The notes under the pieces: model-generated
What the model was told of the DNA's origin: nothing
The model's database searches: none
Seen by the model: only the letters and a program-made list of their open reading frames with translations
Program-made: the position numbers and the translations under genes
Shown: piece after piece, positions 1 to 12,939 of the stretch
How the letters are laid out: each line of letters starts with the position of its first letter
How positions within the stretch are numbered: the stretch's first letter is position 1
Origin: Toxonevra muliebris
Taxonomy: Eukaryota > Arthropoda > Insecta > Diptera > Pallopteridae
Assembly: GCA_963691655.1 (NCBI GenBank)
Contig: OY829329.1
Span: forward strand, 19,668,708 to 19,732,707
Length of the DNA stretch: 64,000 nt
Direction of reading: 5' to 3'

Positions 1-622
1 AAACATGCGGCAAACAGCATTATAAGTACAAAGCAATAACACACTGCTTTGTAGTTGTAAAATACAAGAAAGAATGCATTGCAAGCAAACAAATGTAAAA
101 CAAAGATTTTGAATTATCGATAAGAACATTCCATAGATGCATTTTACAAAATAGGTACAGAAGGGAAATTTGGTAGTAGATGATTTGTACTACTTTTTAT
201 TACTTACAGCCGTGCCAAATGCTATAAAATAGATGCTAGAGTAAATTATTGACATTTGTGAGAGTTTTAATCAATTTTTCTTCAAAATTAATTTATTTAT
301 ATTTCATTAATCACTTTGGGAACGCTCTAAAAAATTATAATAAGCAAATGCACACGACTGCCTCGACTTCTATATGATTTGGCACAGAAAAAATTAAGAC
401 TTTTCGCACCAGATGAAAAGTATTTTACACCACATTCTACCATAGAACTTTGCTACCGATTTGCACCCACCCTTAGTACTAAGTTTTATTTACAATAAAC
501 AATGTTATATAAATTTGCTTTCTTTATTAGCAAATGTTATTAATTAAAAGTCGCTTTAAACTATCTGAGTTTTATGTTTTATATGATATGCTCATATGAT
601 TTCCACATAAAAAAAAAACAAA

Positions 623-1000
623 AATTAGTTGAAACACTCATAATGGAACTCTTATGAGCAACTCGGATGAAATTTCCGAATTAGAATCCTTTCTAATTTG
701 AAATGAGAAACTCAAATTTGACAGTTTGGCGATGGCCAATTCATCTCTTTATCTCTCTCCCACTTATAGCCGTTAGTAGAAAAAAAAAAAAATAAAACAA
801 AAAAGAAAATCGGTCGTGTCAAACCAAATAATAAAAATCTGGAAAAGAACTAATTAAATGTTTTACTTGGTTTTATTATACAATATAAACTTAATATTTA
901 TTTTTGCAGGTTGAATGGAATTAAGATGCGGTGCTACTATTAATAGAGCATTGGGAACTCTCTACAATGATAAGCATTTTTCTTTAAACAAACAGCTGAT
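623..1000. repeat. Dispersed repeat, copy A (uninterrupted)
   Basis: This stretch is repeated, diverged, at about 1797-2405. Shared blocks in the same order include GTTGAAACACTCATAAT, GAAATTTCCGAATTAGAATC, CTAATTTGAAATGAG, a T-rich stretch around AAATGTTTTA, and GTTGAATG followed by ACTATTAATAG. No coding capacity or known family is recognised. It is useful because it gives the empty-site version of copy B, which carries an insertion. Confidence 0.7.
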
Positions 1001-1796
1001 TTTGACAAATTCGTAATTTGGAACTCAGATATGTGTAAAAGCATTGCTCAATAACAATAAGGTTATAGCAGCGCTATAAAAACAAAATCGACCGTATATT
1101 TTGTTTTTGTATGCAGGGTTGGAAATCCCTTTCTTCTGTCAAATTCATAACGAAATAGCTGATTTATTTTGCTCATATTTTTTTGCTTAATTTATTTGAC
1201 ATACGAATTAGATGAATAAATCGGGAAAAAAAAGCTTTGCTGGTGACATAACCTTATTATTAAGTCATGTGTAAAAGTGCTAAAGTTCATATGATATTTC
1301 TGCTCAGAACTTTTATCAGGAGACGAAAATATGAGAAACTCAGATAGTGTAAGTCTGCTCTTAGACTTAGTGAGACAAGTCTTATGAAATTTTTTGGGAT
1401 TCCCTTTTAAAGTAGCATGTAGCATTTATAAAATGTGACTGTTGCATGAAACTTTCGCCATTATAGTTTTCGACGCAATAGGAAAATATTGTTCGAGTTT
1501 CATAAATACAAACTAAAGCAGAGTAGGGATAGCGCCTTGTGCGCACACAGATCAGCTGTTTTGATATTCACATGTATGCTCACGTGTACACCATTCAGTC
1601 GATGGTGAAATTTTATACGGGCAGGTTGTTCTTGCCCTATTAGTTTTTTGCACTGATAAAATTATCGATCATTGATTGTAATATGACTTCTTGCCCCCCT
1701 AAACTTTTTTTTTTTTGGCAAATAACAATGCTTGCTGTGGCATCGAATTAAGTATGTTAAAATCTCTCTCCTCAGAAGTCAAAACACAGTGTAAAT

Positions 1797-2405
1797 TTAG
1801 TTGAAACACTCATAATAGAATTCTTATTAGCAATTCAGGTGAAATTTCCGAATTAGAATCATTTCTAACATAATGAAATTATATATAAGGTGACTACAAC
1901 AATTTCACCTTGGCAAAAACAACAAATCTTTGTTTCTAGCCGTTGTCGGATACCAGTAAATATCAAAACAGCAATACAACAAGACAGTAACAACATATCT
2001 TTGTTGTTGCGGCCATTATGGCAGCATGCAGGGAATGCCAAAATGGCGAAAAACAATCAAAAGTAAACAATGATTTTGACAGCCATTGGTATTGACCACA
2101 AAGGATGAAGAAGAATGAATTGCTGGTAACTTCACCTTAGTTTCTAATTTGAAATGAGAAAACATATGGGAAATTAAAATTTGACTCTTTGTCGCTCGCC
2201 AATTCATTTATCTCTCTCTGACAAAAAAAAATAATAAACTCAGTCATGGTAAAATAAATAAAAGCTTAAAATGAACAAATTAAACTTAAATGTTTTATTT
2301 GGATTTATTGAACAATATATTTATTTATATATTTATGCAAGTTGAATGCAGTAAAGATGATGTGCAACTATTAATAGGTTGGAAGGTATCTACAATTCGA
2401 AGCAT
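1797..2405. repeat. Dispersed repeat, copy B, split by a MITE
   Basis: Second copy of the repeat at 623-1000. The similarity stops at about 1868 and resumes at 2141. The intervening 272 bp are a hAT-like MITE. The order of the shared blocks is the same as in copy A, so the two copies are in direct orientation. Confidence 0.7.
1869..2140. mobile_element. hAT-like MITE (AAGGTG family), inserted in repeat copy B
   Basis: Left part reads ATATATAAGGTGACTACAAC and the right part ends GGTAACTTCACCTTAG, an imperfect terminal inverted repeat. TTTCTAA is found on both sides (1862-1868 and 2141-2147), a likely target duplication. The body shares the ggcaaaaacaacaa, TTGTTGTTGCGGCCATTATG and GAAGAAGAATGA blocks with the better preserved copy at 13618-13938. 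It has no coding capacity, so it is non-autonomous. Confidence 0.75.
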
Positions 2406-2430
2406 TGAACCGCTGATTTTCATAGAATGG

Positions 2431-2512
2431 TGATAGCAAGATTACAACAATTCCACCTTAGCAAAAACAACACTTCTTTGGTTTTGCGTTGGATGCCATT
2501 AAATGTCAAATC
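2431..2512. mobile_element. Degenerate fragment of the AAGGTG MITE family
   Basis: The blocks GATTACAACAATTCCACCTT, AGCAAAAACAACA and GTTGGATGCCA resemble the left half of the MITE at 1869-2140. No terminal repeat or target duplication is visible, so this is probably a decayed piece. Confidence 0.45.
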
Positions 2513-5500
2513 GTGAGATTTTTCTCTAAGAACTCAAGAATAAGTTTAGAGATATTTTGATGTTCAAGGACCGATGAAAAAAAAAACCAACCAAAGTGTG
2601 AATAATTGAGTATTGGATTATATTACTTACGTAGTTTAATTTGACTGTTTGAAAACAATTACAAATAATACATATAAAATTTATTACTTACTACAAATGC
2701 CTTGTTTTCAGTGTAATATTCAATGGCAGAATTAGAAATAATTTCCTATATGAAATTACCAACATGTTGATAAATTTGATTAAATTTGGCATAGTAAAAA
2801 CCAGGCATAAATAATAAAAAGTAGTACTAATTATCTAGATTTGTACTCATGAAAATGCAATGTTCGTCCTACTTATCTAAAATCCAAAATGTTTACCAGT
2901 TTGGAAAAAAGAATACACCTTTTTAAATAATTCTACCATGTTTTTGGGTGACTTCAAAACTAAAAGTTAAAAAAGAGGAATGGAGTTTACGCTGCTATAA
3001 GCCTGTGTTTAATACACCTTGATTCGAAAAGTGTGTAGTTTTCTTTTAAAATCATGAAACACAATCCACGTCTTCTCCAAATATTTTGCCAAATTTAAAA
3101 AAAAAAAGATTCTTATTTCCAAAAGAAATAGCATTAAATTTTCAATAAAAAATTTCAGGTAACTTAAAAATCTAAAAAATGTACTTTTTTACAAGCGTTT
3201 CGTTTTGTGCACTTTTTCCATTATCGAATTAAAAATAAACCACATATTGTAATAACATTACGGATGTTTCATTATTGCAATATCTCAATTTTGCAATAAG
3301 CTATGGGCAAACGAATTTCTGAAAATGTATAAGTAAGTAAGTAAAGTAAGCACACTTTTGAGTACTTTTTAAAATATTATTTTCTCTGTGCTCCTTTTAA
3401 AGAAAATAGATGATTTTTAGCATGTTCAGAAAAGATCAAACTTTCAAAAACCATTCTGTTTACCAATGCAATGATTACTTCGTTACAAATATTCATAAAA
3501 TATGCAAATAAGTGAATACTTTTAAAACTTCTTAATGGATTTCAGTATTTTTGCTAATAATTATGATTTTGCATAATTACAATTCCGTAATGGAAACATT
3601 TCTCGAAAAAATGAGAAGTTATGCCATTTTTCTAACTCTGCTTATGACTTTTTTCTGAGAATAAGAAAAAAAAAAATTATAAAAAATTACGAAAAATTAA
3701 CAACAAAAAAAACTACCAAGGAAAGAAAAATCTGCAAATTTTCAATGCATAAACAGGCGATCAATATCCCCCCCCCCCCCCCCCCCATAGGCGATAGATG
3801 TATGCATATTCGTTTTGACAATTACAAAAAAAAAAAAGTTTGAGAAACCATGATATTGAGCCTTAGGGCGATGCTCCACGATCAATGTTTTGCTGTCAAA
3901 CAATGGAATTGTTGTTGTCTTGAAAAATGAACACTGAGCAAAAGAGAGAATTAACACATATTAACACATTTCACTTCAAACTTTTTTACTGACAAAAAAA
4001 ACTTACATCACTTCAAATAAAATGGGGTTGTTGAAGATACACTGTTGCTTTTATTGAAAATTACTAATATTTTATGAAAAATACTACACTTTTTACTAAC
4101 TTATAAATACATTTTTTTTTTGCCACCCTTTGCGTTGTTTGGCTTTTGTTTGTTTTTAAAAATTACTTAATAATTTTAAAAAAAAAACTTTTAATTCAAT
4201 GGCCAAAAAACAAAGTGGCAGAGTTTGCAAATTTTAAAGATTTTTTTCTGCGTTTTCATATTTTTGTTTGTATAATTTGTTGCTATTTCCACCAACATTA
4301 TCTCATATTGTCATTGTAATTATTTTCCATCCAATTCCATTCCAATTGTGTAATTTTCATTCACTGCAAAATACAATTAAATACTTTTTAGTTGAAAAAA
4401 CATAGCTGCGGATAAAAGTATTAAAAAAAAACATTCAGCAAAAAACTGATAGTGTAACAGGGCATCAAACAAAACGATGAAGAGAGTAAAAATAGAAAAC
4501 ATTGACCATGTAACATCAGCCTTATGATCGTCTTTAAGAAAGCTTTTGGAAATAAAGCACTTTCTCTGTCGCCAAAAGATTTTCGTGTGCAGATTTAAAA
4601 ATTAATGATTGTTAGGGTCAGCTTTTCAATGCTGGATGAACCAAGTTCCAAGTCTGTGGTAGCACAATACAATTCAGAAAATTCATCGCAGATGAGTTAG
4701 AAGAGTCCACATCGCCCCCACAAATTTCAATGAGCTAAATTTTAAACATAAACCATAACCACTAAAATTCACATACACCACCATCATGCATTTCAAGTTC
4801 TACCAACATTGAGAGCAAAAAATTGTTGCAAAAACTTTTGCATTCATTATCCTTATTTCCGGACTTAAGTTTTCTCCTTAATTTTTTTTTTCATGTACAT
4901 AAATATATATATATATATTTATTATTATTTTTATTTATACAAATATAAATGCTAAAGCTTCAAAAATGTATTTCATTTAAAAGGTTTTACGCATGTTTTT
5001 GTAAATATACATGTATGTATATACAAAATTTCTCAATTTATTTACTTTGCTGCATCGGCCATTTTCAAATGTACCCTGTATACATATACAATAAAAATAC
5101 ATACATATAAATATATAGTTGTGCACATAAACATATTTATATACGAGAGCAGTAAATAACTAAACATATAATTTTCATCACATTATTAAATGTACATATA
5201 TTCAAACACAAAATTTAAAGAGAAAATTTTTTCAAGGTTCGGTTATGGAGTTTACCTTTTCTTTCCGATTTCCATTTATATCGAAGAGCTCTTTATATAA
5301 AAATATCACTTGACAAAATAAACGCGATTTAATTTTTAAAAATGGCGAATGGCACTTTAGTTTTTGTTCACCAAAAACCCAACAAACTAATAATTAGCTA
5401 ACTTGCCTCACTGCAGAAACATTGTTTATCGCACATAAAAATTACAAAATAATTTCAATATATGAGTACAGATCAATACTTATAAAATAATTATTTCCTG

Positions 5501-6480
5501 TATTAAACTTTTAGACAAAATCACAAAGCAAGCACGGATTTAATACGAAGAACCAAGTCGCTGTGGCGTTTACATATTAAAGTAACCATTTCAAATTCAG
5601 GGCCGTCAATATTAAGAAAATAATTTAGCACAGGGTGGTTATAGAAACAAATGAAAATAAAACAAGATGATGAACGAAATATAATACTTACTTTGCACGG
5701 AGGTGCATGCAGTGATAATTTCCGCGCTTTTTTTTTTTTAAATTAGATTAAAATAATAACTAAGAACATGATGTGGTATATGTAAGCCGATTAACATATA
5801 TTAGCAAAGGTATGGAAAAAATAAAATCACAATCACTTGTCTAATTTTGGAGAATTGCGTTTTTGTAGATATAACTCCACCATAGAAATACTTTAATAAA
5901 AAAATTTATATCAACTTACATATATCGGTTTAAGTCGAAAAAGGGTTTTAATTGTTAAAGATTTTTTTTAAATTCCTAGCATTCGTTAAAACCAAATTTC
6001 TCTAAAGAACTTTAAGCCAATTGCATCACATAACCCCTACAATGTCCAACTATCGAATGTGAAAAATGCGTTTTTTTTAGATTTAATACCTTGCTCCTGC
6101 TTTGGGTAAAAACAGTTATCTGAAAATTTTTAATACCATGTCAAAGAAGATTAATAAGAATAATTTAAACTTGAGTTTTTAGCGATCCGCTGATTTCAAG
6201 TTAACAATTGAAGGGATTTTCACGCTCCCTCGAGAAGTCCCAATTTTCACATTCAATAGTTGCATCATGGTTTTATCACAGGGTACACGAACTAAAAAAT
6301 CGCAATTAATATTAAATGTGTCCAGGTTAAAAATTGCTTTATTTTAAACAAAATTAATTTCTAAAATTTTCTAGTTTTGTAAAAGTTAAACTATCCGCAA
6401 TCACACGCTATTTTGTCGCAGCGTACTCGGTGCTTCAAATTTTCAAACTTCGAAATTATTCGTTAACGCATAGTTTGCAT
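2513..6480. other. Gene-free A+T-rich stretch
   Basis: No exon with plausible splice sites and protein similarity was found on either strand. The stretch holds simple A/T tracts, a short GTAA tandem near 3333-3350, an (AT)n microsatellite near 4905-4920, and a striking run of 19 C at 3768-3786. Confidence 0.6.
3768..3786 (+). repeat. Homopolymer of 19 C
   Basis: An uninterrupted run of C between ATAT and ATAGG, in very A+T-rich surroundings where the other homopolymers are A or T. It may be a real mononucleotide repeat or a sequencing or assembly artefact; its length should be treated as approximate. Confidence 0.85.
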
Positions 6481-6897
6481 TAAAATATTGAACATGGTGA
6501 TTTAAATAGGAAATTTACTATCCGGCGCCAAGCCGGATGTAAAAGTTTAAAATCAGAATTTGACCATTAAAAAAAAATATTTTTCAAAATTTAGCGTAAA
6601 GTATCTGCATTAGTTTAGGAGATACATGAATTAAAGTACATTGCTACCACGCTCAGTGCGACACCTATGTGCCTAAGCTAATGTAGATCCCATTTTAAAA
6701 GTTTAAGGGTATTATTTAAATACTTTAAGTTAAATTTTGGGAAATACATTTTTTTTTAAATGGTCGAAGTTATTAAAATTCTGATTTTAAACATTTACTT
6801 CCGGTTTGGTGCAGAAAAAAATTTTAATTTCCGATCTGATTGCATAATTGAAGAGAACAGTTAATTTCCTATTTAAATCACCAAGATCAATATTTTA
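6481..6897. mobile_element. Palindromic MITE-like element with about 35-bp inverted ends
   Basis: The left end (6481-6515) reads TAAAATATTGAACATGGTGA, then TTTAAATAGGAAATT. The reverse complement of the right end (6863-6897) reads TAAAATATTGATCTTGGTGA and then continues identically. The symmetry goes further in: CCAAGCCGGATGTAAA with GTTTAAAATCAGAATTT on the left pairs with a diverged copy near 6780-6825. There is no coding capacity. The superfamily is not clear because no target duplication is obvious. Confidence 0.65.
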
Positions 6898-7465
6898 TTG
6901 TAAATTTGTTTAATTCTAAAAATTACTTCTGAAAAATCTATATTTGAATTACGTCAATTTTTTAAAAACCCATACTTGGCAACTAAACTACATTCAAAAA
7001 AAAAAAAAATTGTGTGTCCACATTCATGTTTTCTAGCTTCACATTTCTTTACGTTGTCCGCTTACCCCTGGGTAGCATTTTTATGTTCTTTTCTTGCATT
7101 AAAAAGGCAACATTTCGGCAGGGTTGAGGGCAACATTAAAAAATTTTGGCATCGCACGAGGCGTATATGCAATTCGGTAGTCAACTACGGAAATAACATA
7201 CTTCTAGTCAACTTTTATGACCTGATTTTGTTGTTTTTCACATATTTTCTTATCTCTGTTTAAAGAGCATTTAACTGTTATTTGATTTTTTTTTGCTTTT
7301 TACAATTTTATTTTACATATTTGTCGTTTCCTTTTGTGCATTGTGAAATCAAAATCAGTGCTCAAAATCGTGCGTGTAGTTAATTAAGTTAAAGTTTGCA
7401 ACAGAATTAGACAAGTTTAAATATTAATGTGAGAGATCCAAGAAAAGGCATTTAAGAAGAAAACA

Positions 7466-7857
7466 TATTTTTTTGCTTTTTTGGAATTGATCTAAAGGGA
7501 ATCAATTACTTTCAAGGAATCATTCCAACTAAATTGTAATTTAATTCCAAGAAAGTACTTGATTACACTTAAAAAATAGATTTCTTTCTATTCAATTACT
7601 TTTTCAATTCTTGTAATGAATTGATATATTTTGAATCACAAAATGCAATTTCCTGTAATGGAATAGAAAATTTGTTCAACTCCATCATCTAGGAATTTAA
7701 AAATTTTAATTACCGATTACAATTCCTTGTAATGGAATTTAAACTTTTATCAATTCCATTTCTAAGGAAATGAAAACAAAAAATACCAATTACAAATTCC
7801 TTGGAATTGGAATTGAGCTAGAATTTAATTCCTAATGGAATAATTACTACCCAACAT
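7466..7857. mobile_element. Solo right arm of the fold-back element found at 35194-36143
   Basis: This stretch aligns through its length with the right arm of the fold-back element in the dehydrogenase gene. Shared blocks are GGGAATCAATTACTTTC, GGAATCATTCCAACTAAATT, TTTTAATTACCGATTACAAT, TCCTTGTAATGGAATT and the terminal ACTACCCAAC. The left arm is missing here. It is non-coding and built almost entirely of AATTCC / GGAATT motifs. Confidence 0.75.
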
Positions 7858-8009
7858 TGGTCATGATAGTATTGTCTAGTGTAACCGCAGCGGAGCTGGA
7901 TTTTGCCCGAAAATAAAAAGTTATGAATTCACTAAAAAGAGCAACTCATTCAAAAAAATGTAAGTGGAATGAAAATATCCAACCATTGCAGCATTATTTT
8001 TTACGCTTA

Positions 8010-8325
8010 GCGCCTGGTTATATGGCTGCTCGGTGTTCGGCGAACACAAAACATTTTCTCCCGTGCTCGGTCGAGGTGGTTATATTCAGCTCGTTGCAGA
8101 GTTGCATTTTGTCAAAATATACTCGTTTTTTTAATACTATTTTGTAAGTAATGATACTGTTTTGTAAAGTAACTCATTACCACCCTGAATACTCGGCGTG
8201 CTCGGTGGACAATACACCGAGCATATCGTGTTCGGTGTGAGAGTGAGTAAAGACTCTCTCTTTGTGTTCGGTGCAACAAAAATTTCATGGTGTTCGCCGA
8301 GCATACTCGTAATATAACCACAGCC
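8010..8325. mobile_element. TTA-flanked MITE, CGGTGTTCGG family, copy 1
   Basis: The ends are GCGCCTGGTTATAT and ATATAACCACAGCC, imperfect inverted repeats of each other, and both sides are flanked by TTA (8007-8009 and 8326-8328), the TWA target duplication typical of PIF/Harbinger. Internal landmarks are CTCGGTGTTCGG, CATTTTCTCCCGTGCTCGGT and TTCAGCTCGTTGCAGAGTTG. It has no transposase. Other copies are at 15854, 39893, 57769 and 58068. Confidence 0.82.
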
Positions 8326-8505
8326 TTAGTATAATGAATATGCTATTCTAAAACCTGAATCACATACGATGTGGTACAGTGCTGTGCAGTGCAGTAAATT
8401 TTGTTTTGTGTGAAACAAAATGCAATACTGCGCTTTTTCCAACATTTAGGGTCGATGTCAAACGGTAGCAAAGTACTATGATAGAATATAAATAATATAG
8501 CCTTA

Positions 8506-9199
8506 GGGTGTGTGTGAAACGATAACTTTTTCCACGATGAAAATAGTGGTGAACAAAAATTTCCTATGGTGAGAAAGATTTGTAATTTGCTGTGCGAAAT
8601 GGAGATAAAATTTCCGGTTGAGATTGTAAACAAATAAACTGTGTGGAATAAAAATATTAAATTTTTGTGTATTTTCATGTTATTATTATTGCAATAAGAA
8701 ATAAGCATACCTACATATAAATTTGTTTCTTTATTAATAGAGATAATTACGCATAAAGAAAAATATGAACTAAATGCAAACAGAAATGTGATTGAAAAAA
8801 TAAATATAACAAAAATTGAATTAATTCATTTAATTCCAGGTTTTGTTGGCTTTCACATTTTTTCTGTTCATATCGTCCATAACTATCCTTTTTTCTATAA
8901 GATATTTTTATCCCTATTATATGAAAACAGTAAATATTTGTTTTAGTTATTAAAACTTGCATTTTTCTTGGATATGCATTATATTTAGTTTTAAATTTTT
9001 TTTAGTAAAATGCAAGTTAACATACGAAATGCTTATTTTGTTGTTCTAAACATTTCATCTGGAATTGTCAAAATTTACAATAGCCCTTGAGCTAGTGAAA
9101 ATTTTGGCAGTTCATATCCACCGCAATAGTGTCAATATTTTCTTTCGAACTGTCAAAATTTTCTTATCGGAGTAAAAAGTTACCGTTTCACACACACCC
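8506..9199. mobile_element. Harbinger-like non-autonomous element, 694 bp
   Basis: The left end reads GGGTGTGTGTGAAACGATAA then CTTTTT. The reverse complement of the right end is the same except for one base (GGTAA for GATAA) over 26 bp. TTA flanks it on both sides (8503-8505 and 9200-9202), the expected PIF/Harbinger target duplication. The interior is A+T rich and holds no recognisable transposase. The two near-identical ends suggest a fairly recent insertion. Confidence 0.85.
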
Positions 9200-9209
9200 T
9201 TAGTGTAAG

Positions 9210-12200
9210 ACAAGAACTTACAAATGCTATAATGTCAGAATCAGCTAATTTGCAGGATAAGATGCTCTCCCCGTCATTTAATTGAGTGCAAAAGTGTTAC
9301 AAAATGCAACATTTTATCGAGAAAAGAAAAAGCTGTAAGATTACTATTGTCTTTAAGTGTGAACAAATTTATTAAAAGAGAATTTATTATCGATATCCTA
9401 ATCAGTTTGTAGGAGTGGCGATTTTTAAATGCATTTAAAAAAATAAAAATTACGAAAAAAGTTACTTTTGACTTTTTTTTTATTTTTCAAAAATAAAAAT
9501 TTTATGTAACTTTTTTTTTTTTTACTACAAAAAACAAAATTTTAATTGATTTCCATTTTTTTTATAATTTAAAAATTTATTTGATTAAAAACTATTGAAT
9601 ATAGCAAAACAAAAATTAAATGCAAAAAACCAAATTCTCTTCCGAAGTCGCAATTTTTCAACTTCTAAAAGTTTGGGATTTTTTTATTATTATTTAATAA
9701 ACCATGATCGAGAATAAATTTCGCACACGGGTGCTTCTACCTATTTTCATGATGTAATAGAATAGTCCGATTTCTGTGATTCGGAAAATATTAACCACAG
9801 CTTGTCCTTAGACGAGCGAACCGTTAACACATTATATTAAACTCAGTCCAACTTAAAATATTATAAAATAAAGATATTAGATAGATAAATAACGGTAAAA
9901 AAACCTATAATTTGCAATATTTGAAATTATACTGAAGTGGAACAAATTTTATTAAAAACAGTATGTGGAGTGTTTTAAATACGATAATTCTTATTCTCTT
10001 AACTCGTTGAATAAACTAACCACACAAAAAATTTTCTTCGTCTAACTATGCTTAATGATTGGTTCAGAATTATCACTGCACCTGTGATTCTCATAGCAAT
10101 CGGTTTTGACTCACATCTCTGAGCAAAACGCTGCTTTAACACGTTAAGTGCTAAAGCAGCCACCATAATTTTTTATACAGAATATGATAGAATATTTCAC
10201 ATATATTCAAAATATCTGTTTTTTATTGAAATACCCAAGAAATATAGACATTTTTTATTTATGGTGACACGTTGGTCTCATACGGCATATAAGTATTTAC
10301 AATCAATCTCCTGGCCGCCCATCCACATACGATTTTTCTCATTGCATTCGGTCGAGAAACCAAAGATTGGAAGATTTTGGCAGACCATACTGCCGCCGCT
10401 GTTTAATGTGATACAAAAGGGTAGCTGCAGAATAAGGCAATAATGAGGCTGCCAGAAAAACACCGCAAAAACCACTGAAATTGCTTCTGAAAAACACTAC
10501 TGCCTTCAATATTTCTTCGACTTTTGGTCGCCCGAACGAACGAAAGAATCTTCAATTGTTCGACTGGTGTAAATAGTGCAACGTTGAACCAAAGACGAAT
10601 ATTTATTCGCTAAAAAATGCTCTCGATGAATGGTCAGGCGGTATTGTTGATTGATTTAGAAAGGGTGTGACGTACTTCGACCTTAAAAGATCTATTGTAC
10701 CGCCGATAGTAACCTGTCAGGCGGTATAAATTATTGCCTAAGTCGAACGAATGAAAAAGTCTTCATTTGGTCTAAACGGACTGATTTTTAGCTCGAATGC
10801 AGTGGTGCTGTTATTGCAGCAACTACACCAAGCGAGGCTTCTGATGTTTGTTCGGCCTGTGTAAGCGACTAACGTTATGAAAATTTGTTAACTACAATTT
10901 CTGTACGAAATAATATTCATTCGCGTTACAGAAAATTGAAATGTTCTTGGGGCTGCGGGAAAATGAAAACTCAACTCTACACCCCTGAGAAAAAAACCCT
11001 CTGAATAAATTTCAGTAAGTCAATTTTCTAGTAAAACTGGCATATAAAACTTATTTTCACTAATAATAAGCTTAGAAAATCTTCAGTGTTCACTCGAAAG
11101 CTCAGAGTTAAGGAATATAACCCTAATCTAACTCCTGGTGTATTTTAATTTTTAACTACAAGGCATTTAGTCTAATCTAAGTTTCATAGAAAACCTATGG
11201 TCTATATTATTGATTAGTTTTAACTAAGGATGCTAATTTAAGAATGTATGAGTATAAACGATTTATAGGTTGTTTAAGCCATCTACTATTTTCTATTCTA
11301 TTCTACTCCTTTCTATGTTTGGGCTCTTTCCCAATACTCTTTTTTCCTATTTCTATTTCCTCCTTTTTCTCTCCTTACTCTATTTTCACCGCTTTATTCT
11401 GTTCTTTTCTTTATCCTTATTCCTATTCTTATGAATATTCTTCCACCGATCGGTCACTATAATTTGTATATTTTCAATTTCCCATTTTTTCATCTCAATA
11501 AACTTTTTTTATACATTTCAACCGAACTCTCTAAAGTGTTTAATTTCAAAAAATATAATTCAACTCGGAATTATACATAGGTGGTAATGCACGAACCACA
11601 GAAAAAATGAATTGTAGTAATTTTCATTAATTGATTATTGATTGTGTTATCTGAAAAATCTAAAGCCCTAATAACTTCATATAAAGTTTTGCGATTAGAA
11701 GCTAAATATCTACTCAAGATGAATCTCTGCGAAATATGCGAAGCTACACAAGTTTCTAAGTGTATAAATTTAATATATCCAGTGGTTTTCAGTTTGGATA
11801 TGTGAATTCTTTCTGCTAAATGTATTAAATAAAACCTGTTTCAAAAATGTTATTTCCAAAACAACAAAAGGCTATTTTTTTTTAATATTCCAGCAATACG
11901 AAAACTAAAACTAACTTACTCTTTAATGACTCAGATGTTTTGCTTAATATTAACATGCAAGCCCACATAAATTTTCCCACATCTACCACGCCTTTTTATG
12001 GCGCAATCAAAATTATTAAGCAAATCTAGTATGCAAATAAAAATAAATGCGTATAAATTTTTGCCAAAAATTCTGCCGTATATTCATATATTGAATTGAT
12101 AAAGGAATGGGTGAAAATTACATTTTCAATATTTCCCGTGGCACAGCATCTAGTAAGATACGGAACTGTTTTCTATCTTAAAATTTGGAAGCTCTTGCAA

Positions 12201-12935
12201 ATTTGTACAACTGGTTTATTTTAAATTTGTTGTAATTAAAATATATTATATTTTATTGTTTTTACATTTGATATCATTTGCTTACGGAGAAAGTTTATTG
12301 AACCCAACCATTCACCAATTTTCCGTCTGAACCAGAGCAGTGCTGCTGAAACACTTTTTTCTTCAATATTTTTTTTCAAGGGATTGAAAATTAAGTATGT
12401 GTTTTTTCTGAGTTCACATATACATGGGTGTAGATTAAAGAATTAATATTGGTAAAAAAAAAAAAAAATTGTGGCAAAATAATCCTGTTTTATACTACTA
12501 AATTAAAAGCCAATGTATTTGTAACAGTAAACTTCATAGCTTATCACTCATCTGTACATATATTTAGTTAATCACAATAAATTATTTTTGCAATTTATTT
12601 CCAAACTTACAGAAATTTTTATGATTCCACACATGTCTCACAATTTAAAAATTTCGATATCCACCTCTTTACTCCCAAAGGAAATAGTTTTTGGTCATTT
12701 AATATTTTTTTATCGCAATCTTTTCTGCGATTTAATTTATGGTATATCAATTTTTTTGTAACTTATTTTCACTCATAATAATAACTTTTATATACAGCAT
12801 TATTACCGTTCAATCATATGTTTCGAAACATATAAATTGAAGAAAAGTACAGAGAGATTCATATGCTTAAATAATTAGTTGCATGGTTCGCGAACAAAAA
12901 TCCAGATTGAAGGTACTTGAGTACGTTCCGTATGT
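9210..12935. other. Gene-free stretch
   Basis: No supported exon. A locally more G+C-rich part (about 10260-10900) contains CAGGCGGTAT twice and related CGAACGAA phrases followed by GTCTTCA or ATCTTCA, which hints at an internally repetitive, unidentified repeat. The remainder is A/T tracts and pyrimidine-rich sequence (about 11290-11430). Confidence 0.5.
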
Positions 12936-12939
12936 GTAC

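Noticed and set aside
5690..5735. Minus-strand exon-like block ending in GTAAGTATT
   Set aside because: The upstream acceptor would be an A-run instead of a pyrimidine tract, and no continuing exon was found.
7877..7963. Possible plus-strand exon ending at GTAAGT with a short ATG frame
   Set aside because: It lies between two transposon pieces, gives only about 13 codons, and has no partner exon.
10261..10475. Open frames on both strands in a G+C-richer patch
   Set aside because: They mirror each other and encode nothing recognisable. The patch has short internal repeats and is more likely a transposon remnant.
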